Shown here: piece after piece, positions 6,946 to 16,179 of the stretch | How positions within the stretch are numbered: position 1 is the first letter of the stretch | How the letters are laid out: every line of letters begins with the position of its first letter | Assembly (NCBI GenBank): GCA_039026955.1 | Contig: JBCCLH010000004.1 | Coordinates: 1 to 64,000 of the forward strand | Direction of reading: 5' to 3' | Length of the DNA: 64,000 bases | Source of the DNA: Kordia sp039026955 | GTDB taxonomy: Bacteria > Bacteroidota > Bacteroidia > Flavobacteriales > Flavobacteriaceae | The notes under the pieces: generated by a model | Seen by the model: the letters and a program-made list of their open reading frames with translations, nothing else | Database searches by the model: none | What the model was told of the DNA's origin: nothing | Translations under genes and position numbers: made by a program

Positions 6946-7002
6946 ATGGATAAATTCTATTTAAGCATGACGCCTAATTTGTTGTTTCGAGTGGATTTTT
7001 AA
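6946..7002 (+). pseudogene. Relic of a TonB receptor 3' end (copy 3, diverged)
   Basis: Read in frame this gives MDKFYLSMTPNLLFRVDF-stop, against VDKFSLGLTPNLLFRVDF-stop for the intact receptor. The 37 bases 6968-7004 differ at one position (a synonymous Arg codon), while upstream codons differ by conservative changes. It is more divergent than copy 2 and probably comes from a related receptor allele. The stop overlaps the stop of the convergent 406-aa gene. Confidence 0.65.
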
Positions 7003-8219
7003 TTTCCCCTATCAGTTTTTAATTCATCATCATTAAAGTTTCCAGAACTCATGCCAAGTTCTGAGTCATGCGAATTATTATCAAAGCCAAGTGAATATTG
7101 AGGTGATTTGTGACTTAATGGTTCTGGTTCTTGAAGATTTTTATTTTGTTTTAATTCAACTACATATTTAACACAAAAAACTAAAATCTTACTCCTAATT
7201 TCGTCTGAGTTTGCTGGGCAAGGGAGGTTATTAAGCCTAAGCAAAATATCCTTGTATTTCTGTTGATTCCACTTTGAAATATTAGCAAACTCTATATCTA
7301 AATTACCATTTACGACGCCATTAAATTTGTAAATTATATTCTTATCAGATTTAGTTAAATTTATGTTTAGTGGAAATATTTTTTTTAAGTAGTTAAAGAA
7401 TTCAGATAGTTTTTCTAATATATTATTTATGTCCCAATCACAGCCCCTTATTGAAATAGAAAATCTGTCAATAAATGCCCATATACATAGTAACGCAGGT
7501 ATATAAACACTGTTTGTTTTAAGAGAACTCAAATATTTAATGATATTATATTTATTTTGTTCTTTGGATAGTTCATAAACTAAAATTATATCACTTGCGA
7601 AAGTCTGGCTTCTTCTATCAACATTTATTGAATTTATAGGAGTATTTTTTTTATCAAATAATTCTAGTTGTTTTAGTGTTAAGTATAGAGCTTTTTCTCC
7701 TTCAATTCTTTTTAAGTTGTCATACTTTATTGCTTGAATCCCAAGCCTTCTTGTACAAATTTGTCGAATAATTAGATTGGGAATCAGAGGTATCTTTAAT
7801 CTCCATTTGTGTATTGCATAGCCAAGATTTGTTGGAGAATTCAAAATTTTAATAGCTTCATTTTTAAGCCATGTTCTTTGCATTTGCGGATCTACACTAT
7901 ATGAAATTACAGCATGAAGTTTTTCGTAAAGACTATTGAATTTTATTAATTCATTGATAAAGTTTTCAGAATTTTGGTTAATTGACACTATATCACTTAA
8001 AAGAAATGAGAATCCTAAGTGAAAACCATCCCAAGCACATTCACTTAAATTATTAGATACCTCATCAATTGAGGAAATATCCCATTTCCAGGATGCAATA
8101 CATGTTTCATGTAAAAAATCCTCTAAAAATATATCTGCTTTTGGCCACTTGCTTACCGGAAATCCCATTCTTAAATAATGAGGAGTAATCTTTCTCAAAT
8201 CGATAGCTGTAATTTTCAT
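6999..8219 (-). CDS. Orphan 406-aa protein of unknown function
   Basis: I do not recognise this family. It is predicted soluble and largely alpha-helical, rich in Asn, Ile, Lys and Trp, with no signal peptide or obvious transmembrane helix. Tryptophans cluster near the N-terminus (SKWPKAD, ASWKWDISS) and the C-terminal 60 residues are polar and low-complexity (NNSHDSELGMSSGNFNDDE). By eye the gene is more AT-rich than the housekeeping genes around it. It sits where a precursor array would end: the final codons (KTDRGN-stop) resemble the A-peptide end (KADGKN-stop), and the receptor-tail relic overlaps its stop. It looks like horizontally acquired cargo at a recombination-prone site. Confidence 0.7.
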   Translation of the reverse strand: MKITAIDLRKITPHYLRMGFPVSKWPKADIFLEDFLHETCIASWKWDISSIDEVSNNLSECAWDGFHLGFSFLLSDIVSINQNSENFINELIKFNSLYEKLHAVISYSVDPQMQRTWLKNEAIKILNSPTNLGYAIHKWRLKIPLIPNLIIRQICTRRLGIQAIKYDNLKRIEGEKALYLTLKQLELFDKKNTPINSINVDRRSQTFASDIILVYELSKEQNKYNIIKYLSSLKTNSVYIPALLCIWAFIDRFSISIRGCDWDINNILEKLSEFFNYLKKIFPLNINLTKSDKNIIYKFNGVVNGNLDIEFANISKWNQQKYKDILLRLNNLPCPANSDEIRSKILVFCVKYVVELKQNKNLQEPEPLSHKSPQYSLGFDNNSHDSELGMSSGNFNDDELKTDRGN

Positions 8220-8335
8220 GATTCAATTTTCAAATTATCACTGGTAGTTAAATATATGAAAATTCTTTCATTTTGAATTTTATTAGTGGATTTATCCAAA
8301 AATATATTAGATAACTTCAATTAAAAAAGAAAGTT

Positions 8336-9496
8336 CTACAAAGGCAAATCCTTCCGATGCAATAAACGCGTCAATTTAATAGATAAATCCGTCAACACGA
8401 TCTTTGCATTCCCGTTGCGCTCTATGTGGTAAATGGCGTCTTGTAATTCTTTAGAAATATCTAAAATATTATTTCCGTGGACAAAAGGCGCAAATTTTTC
8501 TAAGAAAAAACCTTTGGTGTGTGGCTCAAAAAAGACCAAATCGGTGGCAGTATAATTTTGTAATAACGCTTGTCGAAATAAATTCAAACAAAAGCCTAAA
8601 AACTTCTTTTGCGTTTCACGACCAGTTTTGGCAACTTCTTCACTCCATGCAATCAAATCGCGGATGGCCGTTTTGTTTCCTTTGGCTTTAAACGCAGAGC
8701 GAACCCACGAAACAAACCAAGTTTCAAACAGCAAATCCTCAGAATCTTGATAGACCAAATCAACAGCTTTGTTATAATTTCCATTCGCCTGATGCGCAAT
8801 TTTAGTCGCTTCTGCTTCGGAAACATCTAAGTTTTTAATCAGTGATTCTTTGATGGCTTGTTCGCCCAAAGGTGGAAAATGCAACACTTGACAACGCGAA
8901 CGAATGGTATTGATAATCTGTTCTTCGTCTTCAGCAATCAAAATAAAAAGTGTCTGATTGGGTGGCTCTTCAATCAATTTCAGCAACTTATTGGCAGCCG
9001 CTGTATTCATACGTTCCGCCATCCAAATAATCATCACTTTATAACCGCCTTCATAGGACTTTAAGGTAAGCGACTTTACGATATCTAGCGCTTCGTCAAC
9101 ACCAATCTGTCCTTGCTTGTTATCAATTCCAAGCATTTTGTACCAATCGAATAAGTTTCCGTAGGCTTGTTCTTTGATAAACTGTCGCCATTCTTCCAAA
9201 AAATGCTTTGAAACCGGATGACTTTTCACTTTGTGATTTCCCGCCACAGGAAACGCAAAATGCAAATCGGGATGTGATAAATTGCCAACTTTCAAATTAC
9301 AAATATCATTTCCACCGGCATTTTCACCATCCACATTCTTGCACAACAGATATTGCGCGTATGCAATTGCCATCGGTAAAGTTCCGCAACCTTCAGGACC
9401 TACAAAAAGTTGTGCGTGCGGAATACGTCCGCGATCAGCACTCAAAGTGAGATGTTTCTTGATATGTGTAAGTCCTAAAATATCTTGGAAAAGCAT
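8336..9496 (-). CDS. holB: DNA polymerase III subunit delta'
   Basis: The 386-aa clamp-loader subunit has HAQLFVGPEGCGTLPMA at about residues 27-43. This is the degenerate P-loop expected of delta', which does not hydrolyse ATP. Two of the zinc-module cysteines remain (52 and 66), as in other Bacteroidetes versions. KLLKLIEEPP and the IRSRCQ sensor segment (about 199-204) are typical. It loads the beta clamp during replication with the tau and delta subunits. It is monocistronic here: a -7 box lies 6 bp upstream of the ATG, implying a very short leader. Length and start agree with the family. Confidence 0.93.
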   Translation of the reverse strand: MLFQDILGLTHIKKHLTLSADRGRIPHAQLFVGPEGCGTLPMAIAYAQYLLCKNVDGENAGGNDICNLKVGNLSHPDLHFAFPVAGNHKVKSHPVSKHFLEEWRQFIKEQAYGNLFDWYKMLGIDNKQGQIGVDEALDIVKSLTLKSYEGGYKVMIIWMAERMNTAAANKLLKLIEEPPNQTLFILIAEDEEQIINTIRSRCQVLHFPPLGEQAIKESLIKNLDVSEAEATKIAHQANGNYNKAVDLVYQDSEDLLFETWFVSWVRSAFKAKGNKTAIRDLIAWSEEVAKTGRETQKKFLGFCLNLFRQALLQNYTATDLVFFEPHTKGFFLEKFAPFVHGNNILDISKELQDAIYHIERNGNAKIVLTDLSIKLTRLLHRKDLPL

Positions 9497-9501
9497 GTCG
9501 C

Positions 9502-9509
9502 AAATATAG
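9502..9509 (-). promoter_or_regulatory. -7 box (TATATTTG) for holB
   Basis: This is an exact TAnnTTTG match on the minus strand ending 6 bp before the holB ATG. The expected transcription start falls at or within a few bases of the start codon, so the mRNA may be leaderless or nearly so. Confidence 0.45.
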
Positions 9510-9724
9510 TGGTAAGCTTTGGATTTTACTCGATAATCGAGATTTAAAATACGCTGACACTTGTGTCGAAATATTTTAATGACCTCAATTGAATGCTTCG
9601 TGTACTTTCCCCGAAGTAATTGACATTTTAATCAAAAAAAGAAACTATCTTCAAGGACATTCCACAAGTGCCATATAAAATTTTAAGCATGCTATTTGCG
9701 TTATATTACTAATTTACCAACAAT

Positions 9725-10225
9725 ATGAAACGTTTTAAAATCCTTCTCGCAATCTTATGCACACTTTTGCTGCTATTCATTGTATTCATCAGCCTGCGTC
9801 CTAGTTTGGAAGACATAAAAAAAGAAATTAGTAAAAACACAGCTTATTTTGCTGATACACCTTTGCCACCGCAATACGATTCTTTGTGTAAAGTAGAAGA
9901 TGAAAAAGGAATCTCTTTTCCAACAAAAAAAGTGCAATATGCAACACTCACAAAAAACAACTTATGGAAAACAGCGAAAAGGCTGGAAACGGACGAATTA
10001 AAAACCTTACTAACACTTTTAAACGATAGTGCTAGCTATGATTGGGGAGAATTAGGAACACCAGAAATAAACTACTATTTCACTTTTTATGATGAAAATG
10101 GCAACCGTGTCGGATTAACAACCATTGACTTAGAAGGAATGGCATATAGCTATCCGATGATTGCCAAAATGAAATGGGGACAACTTAAAGATATGGAGCC
10201 GATAAACGAAATCGTATTTGAATAA
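9725..10225 (+). CDS. Hypothetical membrane-anchored protein, 166 aa
   Basis: An N-terminal hydrophobic helix (about residues 5-26, after MKRFK) would anchor or export the protein. The rest is hydrophilic, with a C-terminal half that looks like a small beta-rich domain (NYYFTFYDENGNRVGLTTIDLEG). No cysteine lipobox and no recognisable catalytic motif are visible. It stands alone between holB (divergent) and the DUF2652 gene. The family is unknown to me; the start is set by the signal-anchor sequence. Confidence 0.65.
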   Translation: MKRFKILLAILCTLLLLFIVFISLRPSLEDIKKEISKNTAYFADTPLPPQYDSLCKVEDEKGISFPTKKVQYATLTKNNLWKTAKRLETDELKTLLTLLNDSASYDWGELGTPEINYYFTFYDENGNRVGLTTIDLEGMAYSYPMIAKMKWGQLKDMEPINEIVFE

Positions 10226-10329
10226 AGAATGTACTCGATGCTTGTCTTGAAGTAGTTGAATATAAAAGGAATCCACAATAATTACGACAAACACTGTATC
10301 TTTATAGCAACTCGATCAAAAAAACCAAC

Positions 10330-11409
10330 ATGGCGGACAAAGCGCTTCTTTTTATTCCTGATATTTCTGGATTTACTGAATTTGTGCAGCACACGGCAAT
10401 TCAACACAGTCGGCATATCATTGCAGAAATCATGGAATTGCTGATCGATAACAATACCACAGGATTGCAACTCGCAGAAATTGAAGGCGATGCGTTGTTC
10501 TTCTATAAAATGGAACAACAACCGAATATTTCCCAAATTAGAGCGCAAATAAAACGTATGTACATCGCATTTCACACGTACTTAAAGCGCTTTGAATATG
10601 AAAAAATTTGTCAATGCGGCGCTTGTTCATCTGTGTATAACTTGTCGTTAAAATTTATAGTGCATTATGGGGAAATAGAATTCATTTCGATCAAAAATTC
10701 CAACAAACCGTACGGAAGCAATGTGATCAAAGTGCATCGCTTGCTAAAAAATGAAGTGCCCATTTTAGAATATGCTTTATTTACCCAAGAAGTAGATTCG
10801 GAAACCATTATAAATGCAGAACATATCTTGGAAGCTCAGTATGATTTTGGAGATATTAAATTTGCGTACGAATCGCTTTCAAACTACAAAAAGGAACTTC
10901 CAGAAATTCCGCTGATTCCAGAAAATGTCCCAAAACACAATCTGTACAGTGAAGAAGCGAGTATCAACATGCCGATTTTAGAACTCTATGAAATCATTAG
11001 CAATTTTGACTATCGTTTGTTGTGGTCCAAAGGAATTGACAAAGTGGAATATGAAAAAAATCGCGTCAATCGTGTGGGAGACAAGCACAAATGTTTAATT
11101 GACAAAAAAGAGATACATCCGACAACTGTCACCAAAAAAGTGGCAAAAAATCAATTGGTTTATGGGGAATCTACGACTGAAATTCCGTTTACCAAAAAAT
11201 TGAATATCTACTACGTCTTAACACCCGAAAATGATCAAAAAACTAGGCTTCGTATCGAAGTATTTGTCGATTTTAAGCCGTTCGGTATCGTACTAAAACG
11301 TTTGATGAAAAAAAACTTCAAAAAAGTCATTCCAAAAAATATAAAAGAACTTATCTTGCTAGCTGATTCAGGATTCAAAACACAAGAATTTAACTCTGAA
11401 TTTGTGTAA
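10330..11409 (+). CDS. DUF2652 protein (cyclase-like plus SRPBCC-like domains)
   Basis: The 359-aa protein begins LLFIPDISGFTEFV, and EIEGDALFFY follows at about 55. Both resemble the adenylate/guanylate cyclase fold seen in the DUF2652 family, with the metal-binding Asp positions (PDISGF, EGDA) present. A Cys-x-Cys-x2-Cys cluster (CQCGAC, about residues 95-100) is unusual and could bind metal. The C-terminal half (about 210-350) reads like a START/SRPBCC ligand-binding domain. Cyclase activity has not been established for the family and should not be assumed. It is 42 bp upstream of pgk and possibly cotranscribed. Confidence 0.8.
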   Translation: MADKALLFIPDISGFTEFVQHTAIQHSRHIIAEIMELLIDNNTTGLQLAEIEGDALFFYKMEQQPNISQIRAQIKRMYIAFHTYLKRFEYEKICQCGACSSVYNLSLKFIVHYGEIEFISIKNSNKPYGSNVIKVHRLLKNEVPILEYALFTQEVDSETIINAEHILEAQYDFGDIKFAYESLSNYKKELPEIPLIPENVPKHNLYSEEASINMPILELYEIISNFDYRLLWSKGIDKVEYEKNRVNRVGDKHKCLIDKKEIHPTTVTKKVAKNQLVYGESTTEIPFTKKLNIYYVLTPENDQKTRLRIEVFVDFKPFGIVLKRLMKKNFKKVIPKNIKELILLADSGFKTQEFNSEFV

Positions 11410-11451
11410 AATTTAAAGGAGTTACACTAATTCACCTAAAAAACCAAAACC

Positions 11452-12639
11452 GTGAAAACGCTAAACGATTTTAATTTTAAAGATAAAAAGGCATTAATTC
11501 GAGTAGATTTTAATGTGCCGCTCAACGATCAATTTGAAGTCACAGACGATACACGTATTCGCGCTGCCAAACCAACGATTATTGATATCTTGGAAGATGG
11601 TGGAAGTTGCGTATTAATGTCGCACTTAGGAAGACCAAAAGGATTTCAAGAAGAATTTTCACTGCGTCATATTGTAGAAACAGTTTCGCAAATCATCGGT
11701 GTACAAGTAAAATTTGCTGGAAATTGTATTGGCGAAGAAGCGGATAAAGCGGTTGCTGAATTGGAAAGTGGCGAAGTATTATTGCTTGAAAATTTACGCT
11801 TTCACGAAGAAGAAAAATTAGGAGACGAAGCTTTTGCAGCACAATTGGCAAAACACGGAGACATCTACGTAAATGACGCTTTTGGAACGGCACACAGAGC
11901 ACATGCGTCTACAGCAGTCATCGCGAAAAATTTCCCAGATAACAAGTGTTTCGGATTATTACTAGCGCAAGAAATTGACAGTATTGCCAAAGTGATGGAG
12001 ACTGGTGAAAAGCCAGTAACGGCGGTGTTAGGTGGCGCCAAAGTATCTTCGAAAATTACAATTATTGACAATATTTTAGATAAAATTGATCACTTAATCA
12101 TCGGTGGTGGAATGACCTTTACGTTCATCAAAGCGCAAGGCGGAAGCATTGGAAATTCGTTGGTAGAAGATGATAAATTAGAATTAGCCAAAGAAATCAT
12201 GGCAGAAGCCGAAGCGAAAAACGTCACAATTCATTTACCTGTCGATTCTGTCATTGCCGATGCTTTTGACAATAATGCAAACACCAAAGTAGTAGACGTA
12301 ACTCAAATTCCAGACGATTGGATGGGCTTAGATGCAGGACCTGCAACACAAGCAAAATTTGCTGAGGTCATTGCACAATCCAAAACTATTTTATGGAACG
12401 GACCGTTAGGTGTTTTCGAAATGCCAACCTTTGCGAAAGGAACTATTGCTTTAGGTGACGCCATTGCAGAAGCAACCAAAAACGGAGCGTTCTCTTTAGT
12501 CGGTGGAGGCGATTCAGTAGCTGCGGTAAAACAGTTCGGATTTGCACCAAAAGTAAGTTACGTAAGTACTGGCGGCGGCGCGATGTTAGAAAGCTTGGAA
12601 GGAAAAACATTGCCAGGTATTGCAGCGATTTTAGAATAG
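11452..12639 (+). CDS. pgk: Phosphoglycerate kinase
   Basis: The 395-aa glycolytic enzyme transfers phosphate from 1,3-bisphosphoglycerate to ADP. It shows RVDFNVPL (17-24), the substrate-binding SHLGRPKG, GGAKVSSKI, and the nucleotide-binding VGGGDSVAAV near the C-terminus. Length is normal. The start is GTG at 11452, preceded by an AAAGGAG sequence (11415-11421), which is one of the few Shine-Dalgarno-like sites in the window, though it lies rather far upstream. The gene ends about 30 bp before a hairpin-rich repeat that should terminate transcription. Confidence 0.97.
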   Translation: MKTLNDFNFKDKKALIRVDFNVPLNDQFEVTDDTRIRAAKPTIIDILEDGGSCVLMSHLGRPKGFQEEFSLRHIVETVSQIIGVQVKFAGNCIGEEADKAVAELESGEVLLLENLRFHEEEKLGDEAFAAQLAKHGDIYVNDAFGTAHRAHASTAVIAKNFPDNKCFGLLLAQEIDSIAKVMETGEKPVTAVLGGAKVSSKITIIDNILDKIDHLIIGGGMTFTFIKAQGGSIGNSLVEDDKLELAKEIMAEAEAKNVTIHLPVDSVIADAFDNNANTKVVDVTQIPDDWMGLDAGPATQAKFAEVIAQSKTILWNGPLGVFEMPTFAKGTIALGDAIAEATKNGAFSLVGGGDSVAAVKQFGFAPKVSYVSTGGGAMLESLEGKTLPGIAAILE

Positions 12640-12668
12640 AAGATCGTAAAATAACATATATTGAAAAT

Positions 12669-12822
12669 GAGGCTGTCTGAAAAGTTTTTGCAGGCGTCAT
12701 TCTGAGCTTGATACTGAATCAAGTTCAGCACAGGCTTCAGAATCTCATAATACTGATTATCAACTGTTATGAGAAACCGAACTTGATTCGGTTTGACAAA
12801 ATCTGTACTTTTAGACAGCCTC
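12669..12822. repeat. Hairpin-rich dispersed repeat, copy 1 (probable bidirectional terminator)
   Basis: The 154-bp element is bounded by inverted ends: GAGGCTGTCTGAAAAGT at 12669 and ACTTTTAGACAGCCTC ending at 12822, followed by a T-run. Internal hairpins share a CTTGA/TCAAG loop, for example 12774-12794. It matches, in opposite orientation, the element at 16180-16310, with about 25-30 extra bases around the internal CTGAATCAAGTTCAG. It sits just downstream of pgk and upstream (3') of the convergent 103-aa gene, and can end both transcripts. No coding capacity is visible. Confidence 0.75.
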
Positions 12823-12907
12823 TTTTTGTTTTTAAGGGGGAAAACTGTCGCTATATATCTGAGGCGGCTTTACTATTGACCTTTCTAATAACTAAAAAAT
12901 TTTATTG

Positions 12908-13219
12908 TTATAATTCTTTCGCTGACCATGTTATACCAACAAACACATTAGGAGCTATAGTATTTGTTCCCAGGGCATTGTATTGATTACCGTCTATCGC
13001 TCCACTGTAAAGTGTAGCAGAATGCGGCGGTCCATTTGATACACCTGATTCAGGATTTAAAATTGTCATTACAATATTTTTCCCGTCATCACTAAACGTG
13101 TAATTTCCTTTAAACGGCGTATTGTCACCAACGGTTAGTATATTGTCATCCCCTAAATTGACGATGAATGAATATGGTTTTGAGGAACCAATACTTTGAG
13201 TTATTTGAATTTTTCTCAT
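12908..13219 (-). CDS. Hypothetical protein, 103 aa
   Basis: This small, probably cytoplasmic beta-rich protein lacks cysteine, signal peptide and membrane segments. It starts MRKIQITQSIGSSKP and carries repeated Gly/Asn/Asp turns (NLGDDNILTVGDNTPF, FSDDGKNIVMTI). I do not recognise a family. It is isolated between the pgk repeat and the mltD promoter region. The composition supports a real gene, but no partner or function is visible. Confidence 0.5.
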   Translation of the reverse strand: MRKIQITQSIGSSKPYSFIVNLGDDNILTVGDNTPFKGNYTFSDDGKNIVMTILNPESGVSNGPPHSATLYSGAIDGNQYNALGTNTIAPNVFVGITWSAKEL

Positions 13220-13310
13220 AATACTTAATTTAAATGGTTAATTAATTATTTATAATTCAAACGTAAGTAAATAAAACAGACTCGATCTTTTTTCCCTCAA
13301 AAACTACCTA

Positions 13311-13336
13311 AAAAACAGGTAGATCAGCCTGTTTTT
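13311..13336. terminator. Perfect 9-bp hairpin with A/T-rich arms
   Basis: AAAAACAGG (13311-13319) pairs with CCTGTTTTT (13328-13336) across an 8-nt loop. The arms themselves supply U-runs in either direction, so it could terminate on both strands. It lies between the divergent 103-aa gene and the mltD-like gene, an unexpected place for a terminator unless a short transcript is made here. Confidence 0.4.
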
Positions 13337-13438
13337 CCAAGTTAAACAACTGCAAAGACAAAACGGCTTTTCGGAATTATCATTTTTAATGAAGATGAAT
13401 TTCTAAATTCGTTCAAAAAACACGAATTTAGCAGCAAT

Positions 13439-13446
13439 TACGTTTG
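13439..13446 (+). promoter_or_regulatory. -7 box (TACGTTTG) for the mltD-like gene
   Basis: This is an exact TAnnTTTG match 43 bp upstream of the start codon at 13490. No good -33 TTG is seen. Confidence 0.4.
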
Positions 13447-13489
13447 TTTATCTAGAAAACACTCGTAAAACGATAAAACTACCGATACA

Positions 13490-15133
13490 TTGATGAAATA
13501 TTTAGTCAGCATTCTATTCTTATTGTTTGCTTTTGGGGGAACGGCACAAGAAGATGAAAAAAAGCCAGCAATAGAAAAACCTACTTTTAAAATCGTAAAA
13601 GACACGATCATTCTTGATGGGAAAAAAACCATCATGACCGATACTATTTATTTAGATACAAAAAACGAAATCAAACGTTCTGCTGATGAGGTATTGCCAC
13701 AATTAGATAGTATTCAAACTACGTTTGCGAAAGTAGATACACTTCAAAAAATCAATGAAACCTATAAGTTACTAGACAATGAAATGGCAGCGAAGATCGA
13801 CAGTTTATGGCTGCGCGAATTGGGCGGATCAGAATTGTTTGATACCATTCACAAAGAAATTTCAGAGTTAAAATACGATCCTGTGGTGTACCAAGAATTG
13901 CCTACAGATACGTTGAAAGCGCGTTTGGAACGCTTAAATGCGAAAACGCCATTCAACATTGAGTACAATCCGTCGTTGGAAAGTGTGATACGAAGATTTT
14001 TAAAACGTCGCAAAAAATCCATGGAACGCTTGATGAAAATCAGTCAGTACTATTTCCCGATGTTTGAACAGGAATTGGACAACTACAACATTCCGTTAGA
14101 AGTAAAATACTTAGCCATTGTGGAATCAGCGTTGAATCCAAGAGCGCGCTCACGCGTTGGTGCTACAGGCTTATGGCAATTTATGTATCAAACCGGAAAA
14201 CTGTACGATTTGAATGTGAATTCCTATGTAGACGATCGGCAAGATCCTGAAAAATCGACGACTGCAGCTTGTAAATACTTAGCAAAACTCTATAAAATAT
14301 TTGGTGATTGGGATTTGGCATTGGCAGCTTACAATTCAGGTCCTGGAAATGTTTCCAAAGCAATCCGACGTTCTGGCGGATATGTAAACTACTGGAACAT
14401 TCGTCCCAACTTACCACGCGAAACCGCAGGTTATTTACCAGCTTTCTTAGCAACAATGTATATTTTTGAATATGCGGAAGCACACGGCTTTCAAGTAGAC
14501 AAAGTAGAAGTACCGCACTTCGCAACCGATACCATTCGCGTGAAGCAATTGTTGACGTTTGATCAGATTTCGGAAGTATTAAACATGAAAGTTGAAGACT
14601 TACAATTTTTCAATCCAGCGTACAAACTAGACATCATTCCACACATAAAAGGAAGAAACTACACGTTGCGATTGCCAGTACAAGAAGTCGGAAAGTTTGT
14701 AAATAACGAAGAGGCAATTTACGCCTTAGCGAAAGAAGAATTAGCAAAACGTGAAAAACCATTGCCACAACTTTTTGAAATGGACAAACGCACGCGTTAT
14801 AAAGTTCGAAAAGGAGATTACTTAGGAAAAATTGCCAGACGTTTTGGCGTCCGCGTAAGCGACATAAAACGATGGAACGGACTGCGATCTAACCGATTGC
14901 GAATTGGACAACGGTTGACAATTTACCCTCGAAAACCTGGTTTTGCGGTGAAAAAACCAACCAAAAACAAAAAAAATACAGGAAACGCAAAAACCTACAC
15001 TGTCAAGTCTGGCGACTCTTTGTGGAGCATTGCACAAAAATTTCCTGGAGTTTCTGTGAAAAATATTCAAAAATGGAACGATATTAGTGGGAATAAATTA
15101 AAACCTGGTATGAAACTAAAGGTTTCTAAATAA
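13490..15133 (+). CDS. Membrane-bound lytic transglycosylase D-like protein with two LysM domains
   Basis: The 547-aa protein has a signal peptide (residues 1-19) and a charged linker. A transglycosylase SLT domain (about 190-300) contains the catalytic Glu in AIVESALNP (E212), GATGLWQFM and AAYNSGPGN. Two peptidoglycan-binding LysM repeats follow at 437-479 and 503-545. It cleaves the MurNAc-GlcNAc bond in the periplasm with formation of 1,6-anhydro ends. Family members usually have more or fewer LysM units; two is common in Flavobacteria. It is followed after 29 bp by the DUF4837 lipoprotein and likely cotranscribed. Confidence 0.93.
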   Translation: MMKYLVSILFLLFAFGGTAQEDEKKPAIEKPTFKIVKDTIILDGKKTIMTDTIYLDTKNEIKRSADEVLPQLDSIQTTFAKVDTLQKINETYKLLDNEMAAKIDSLWLRELGGSELFDTIHKEISELKYDPVVYQELPTDTLKARLERLNAKTPFNIEYNPSLESVIRRFLKRRKKSMERLMKISQYYFPMFEQELDNYNIPLEVKYLAIVESALNPRARSRVGATGLWQFMYQTGKLYDLNVNSYVDDRQDPEKSTTAACKYLAKLYKIFGDWDLALAAYNSGPGNVSKAIRRSGGYVNYWNIRPNLPRETAGYLPAFLATMYIFEYAEAHGFQVDKVEVPHFATDTIRVKQLLTFDQISEVLNMKVEDLQFFNPAYKLDIIPHIKGRNYTLRLPVQEVGKFVNNEEAIYALAKEELAKREKPLPQLFEMDKRTRYKVRKGDYLGKIARRFGVRVSDIKRWNGLRSNRLRIGQRLTIYPRKPGFAVKKPTKNKKNTGNAKTYTVKSGDSLWSIAQKFPGVSVKNIQKWNDISGNKLKPGMKLKVSK

Positions 15134-15162
15134 CAAATAAACAATCATAAAACTGATTTATC

Positions 15163-16155
15163 GTGAAAAAACTATACGTATTTCTATTCGTTTTAGCATT
15201 ATTTTCTGCCTGTGAAGACCCAAATGATAAAGCTGTCGCAGAACAATATTTGCCATTATCTGCAGGAAGAGTAAACATGGTTGCTGTAATTATGGATAGT
15301 GATCAATGGAAAGGAAAAGTGGGCGATAGCATTCGAAGCATTTACGGAGCGCCTACCGATGGTTTGCCAATGGAAGAACCACTGTTTTCATTAAAACAAA
15401 TAAATCCTGAACTGTTTCAAGGACCGATCAAGCATTACCGAAGTGTATTAATGATCAATTCTTCAGAAGAGAAAAAATACAAAGTCGGAAAAAATCTATA
15501 CGCAAAACCACAAAAAATCATCTATGTTTCGGGAACGGATGATGAAATTGTGGAGCAATTAAGCGCAAACGCAAACGCTAGCATTAAAACATTTAAAGAC
15601 AACGAATTGGTTTCCAAACAGCGTTTCATCAATAATGCATTGAGTGATGACAAAACTTTAGAAGAAACTTTCGGAATTTCAATGAACATTCCGTCGGTGT
15701 ACAAAATGGTCAAAAAGGAAGATAATTTTGTGTGGTACGAGCGAAAAGTAAAAAATGGTACGATGAATATCATCGCATATGCAATGCCATACGGAAGCAT
15801 TCCAAAAAATGACACGACTGTGGATGCTATTATCAAAATGCGCGATTCTATCGGAGAAGCGTATGTGCCAGGACATGATCCGGAAACGATGTATATGATT
15901 ACCGAAAAAGCCTATGCACCGTATTTGTACTACGCCAAGGTTGATAATAAATTTGCTTTTGAAACCAAAGGAATGTGGGAAATATTCGGCTATCAAATGG
16001 CGGGACCGTTTATCAATTATGCAGTAGAAGATGAAGCCAACAATCGTCTCATGGTCGTAGAAGGATTTACCTTTGCACCATCGGAAGATAAAAGAGATTT
16101 TATGTTTGAAATCGAAGCAATTCTAAAATCATTAAAGATTCAGAATCCGAAATAA
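15163..16155 (+). CDS. DUF4837-family lipoprotein
   Basis: The 330-aa protein has a lipoprotein signal, with lipobox LFSAC and the acylated Cys at residue 17. It then runs as a soluble domain with YAPYLYYAKVDNKFAFETKGMWE and RLMVVEGFTFAPSE segments that match my memory of DUF4837. The function of the family is unknown. The start is GTG at 15163. It is placed directly after the lytic transglycosylase, as in other Flavobacteria, hinting at a cell-envelope role. Transcription should end in the repeat at 16180. Confidence 0.85.
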   Translation: MKKLYVFLFVLALFSACEDPNDKAVAEQYLPLSAGRVNMVAVIMDSDQWKGKVGDSIRSIYGAPTDGLPMEEPLFSLKQINPELFQGPIKHYRSVLMINSSEEKKYKVGKNLYAKPQKIIYVSGTDDEIVEQLSANANASIKTFKDNELVSKQRFINNALSDDKTLEETFGISMNIPSVYKMVKKEDNFVWYERKVKNGTMNIIAYAMPYGSIPKNDTTVDAIIKMRDSIGEAYVPGHDPETMYMITEKAYAPYLYYAKVDNKFAFETKGMWEIFGYQMAGPFINYAVEDEANNRLMVVEGFTFAPSEDKRDFMFEIEAILKSLKIQNPK

Positions 16156-16179
16156 AAAATACAATCAATAGACAAAGAA

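Noticed and set aside
5342..7004. Receptor-tail repeats as phage or integron attachment sites
   Set aside because: No integrase is present and differences between copies follow codon rules, which fits inherited gene ends better than a site-specific recombination core.
6999..8219. 406-aa gene as a phage-defence or toxin protein
   Set aside because: No nuclease, NTPase or toxin motif and no partner gene could be seen; location alone is not enough.
12708..12986. 92-codon plus-strand open frame across the pgk-downstream repeat
   Set aside because: It reads through a palindromic repeat that is non-coding in its other copy and then runs antisense into the 103-aa gene.
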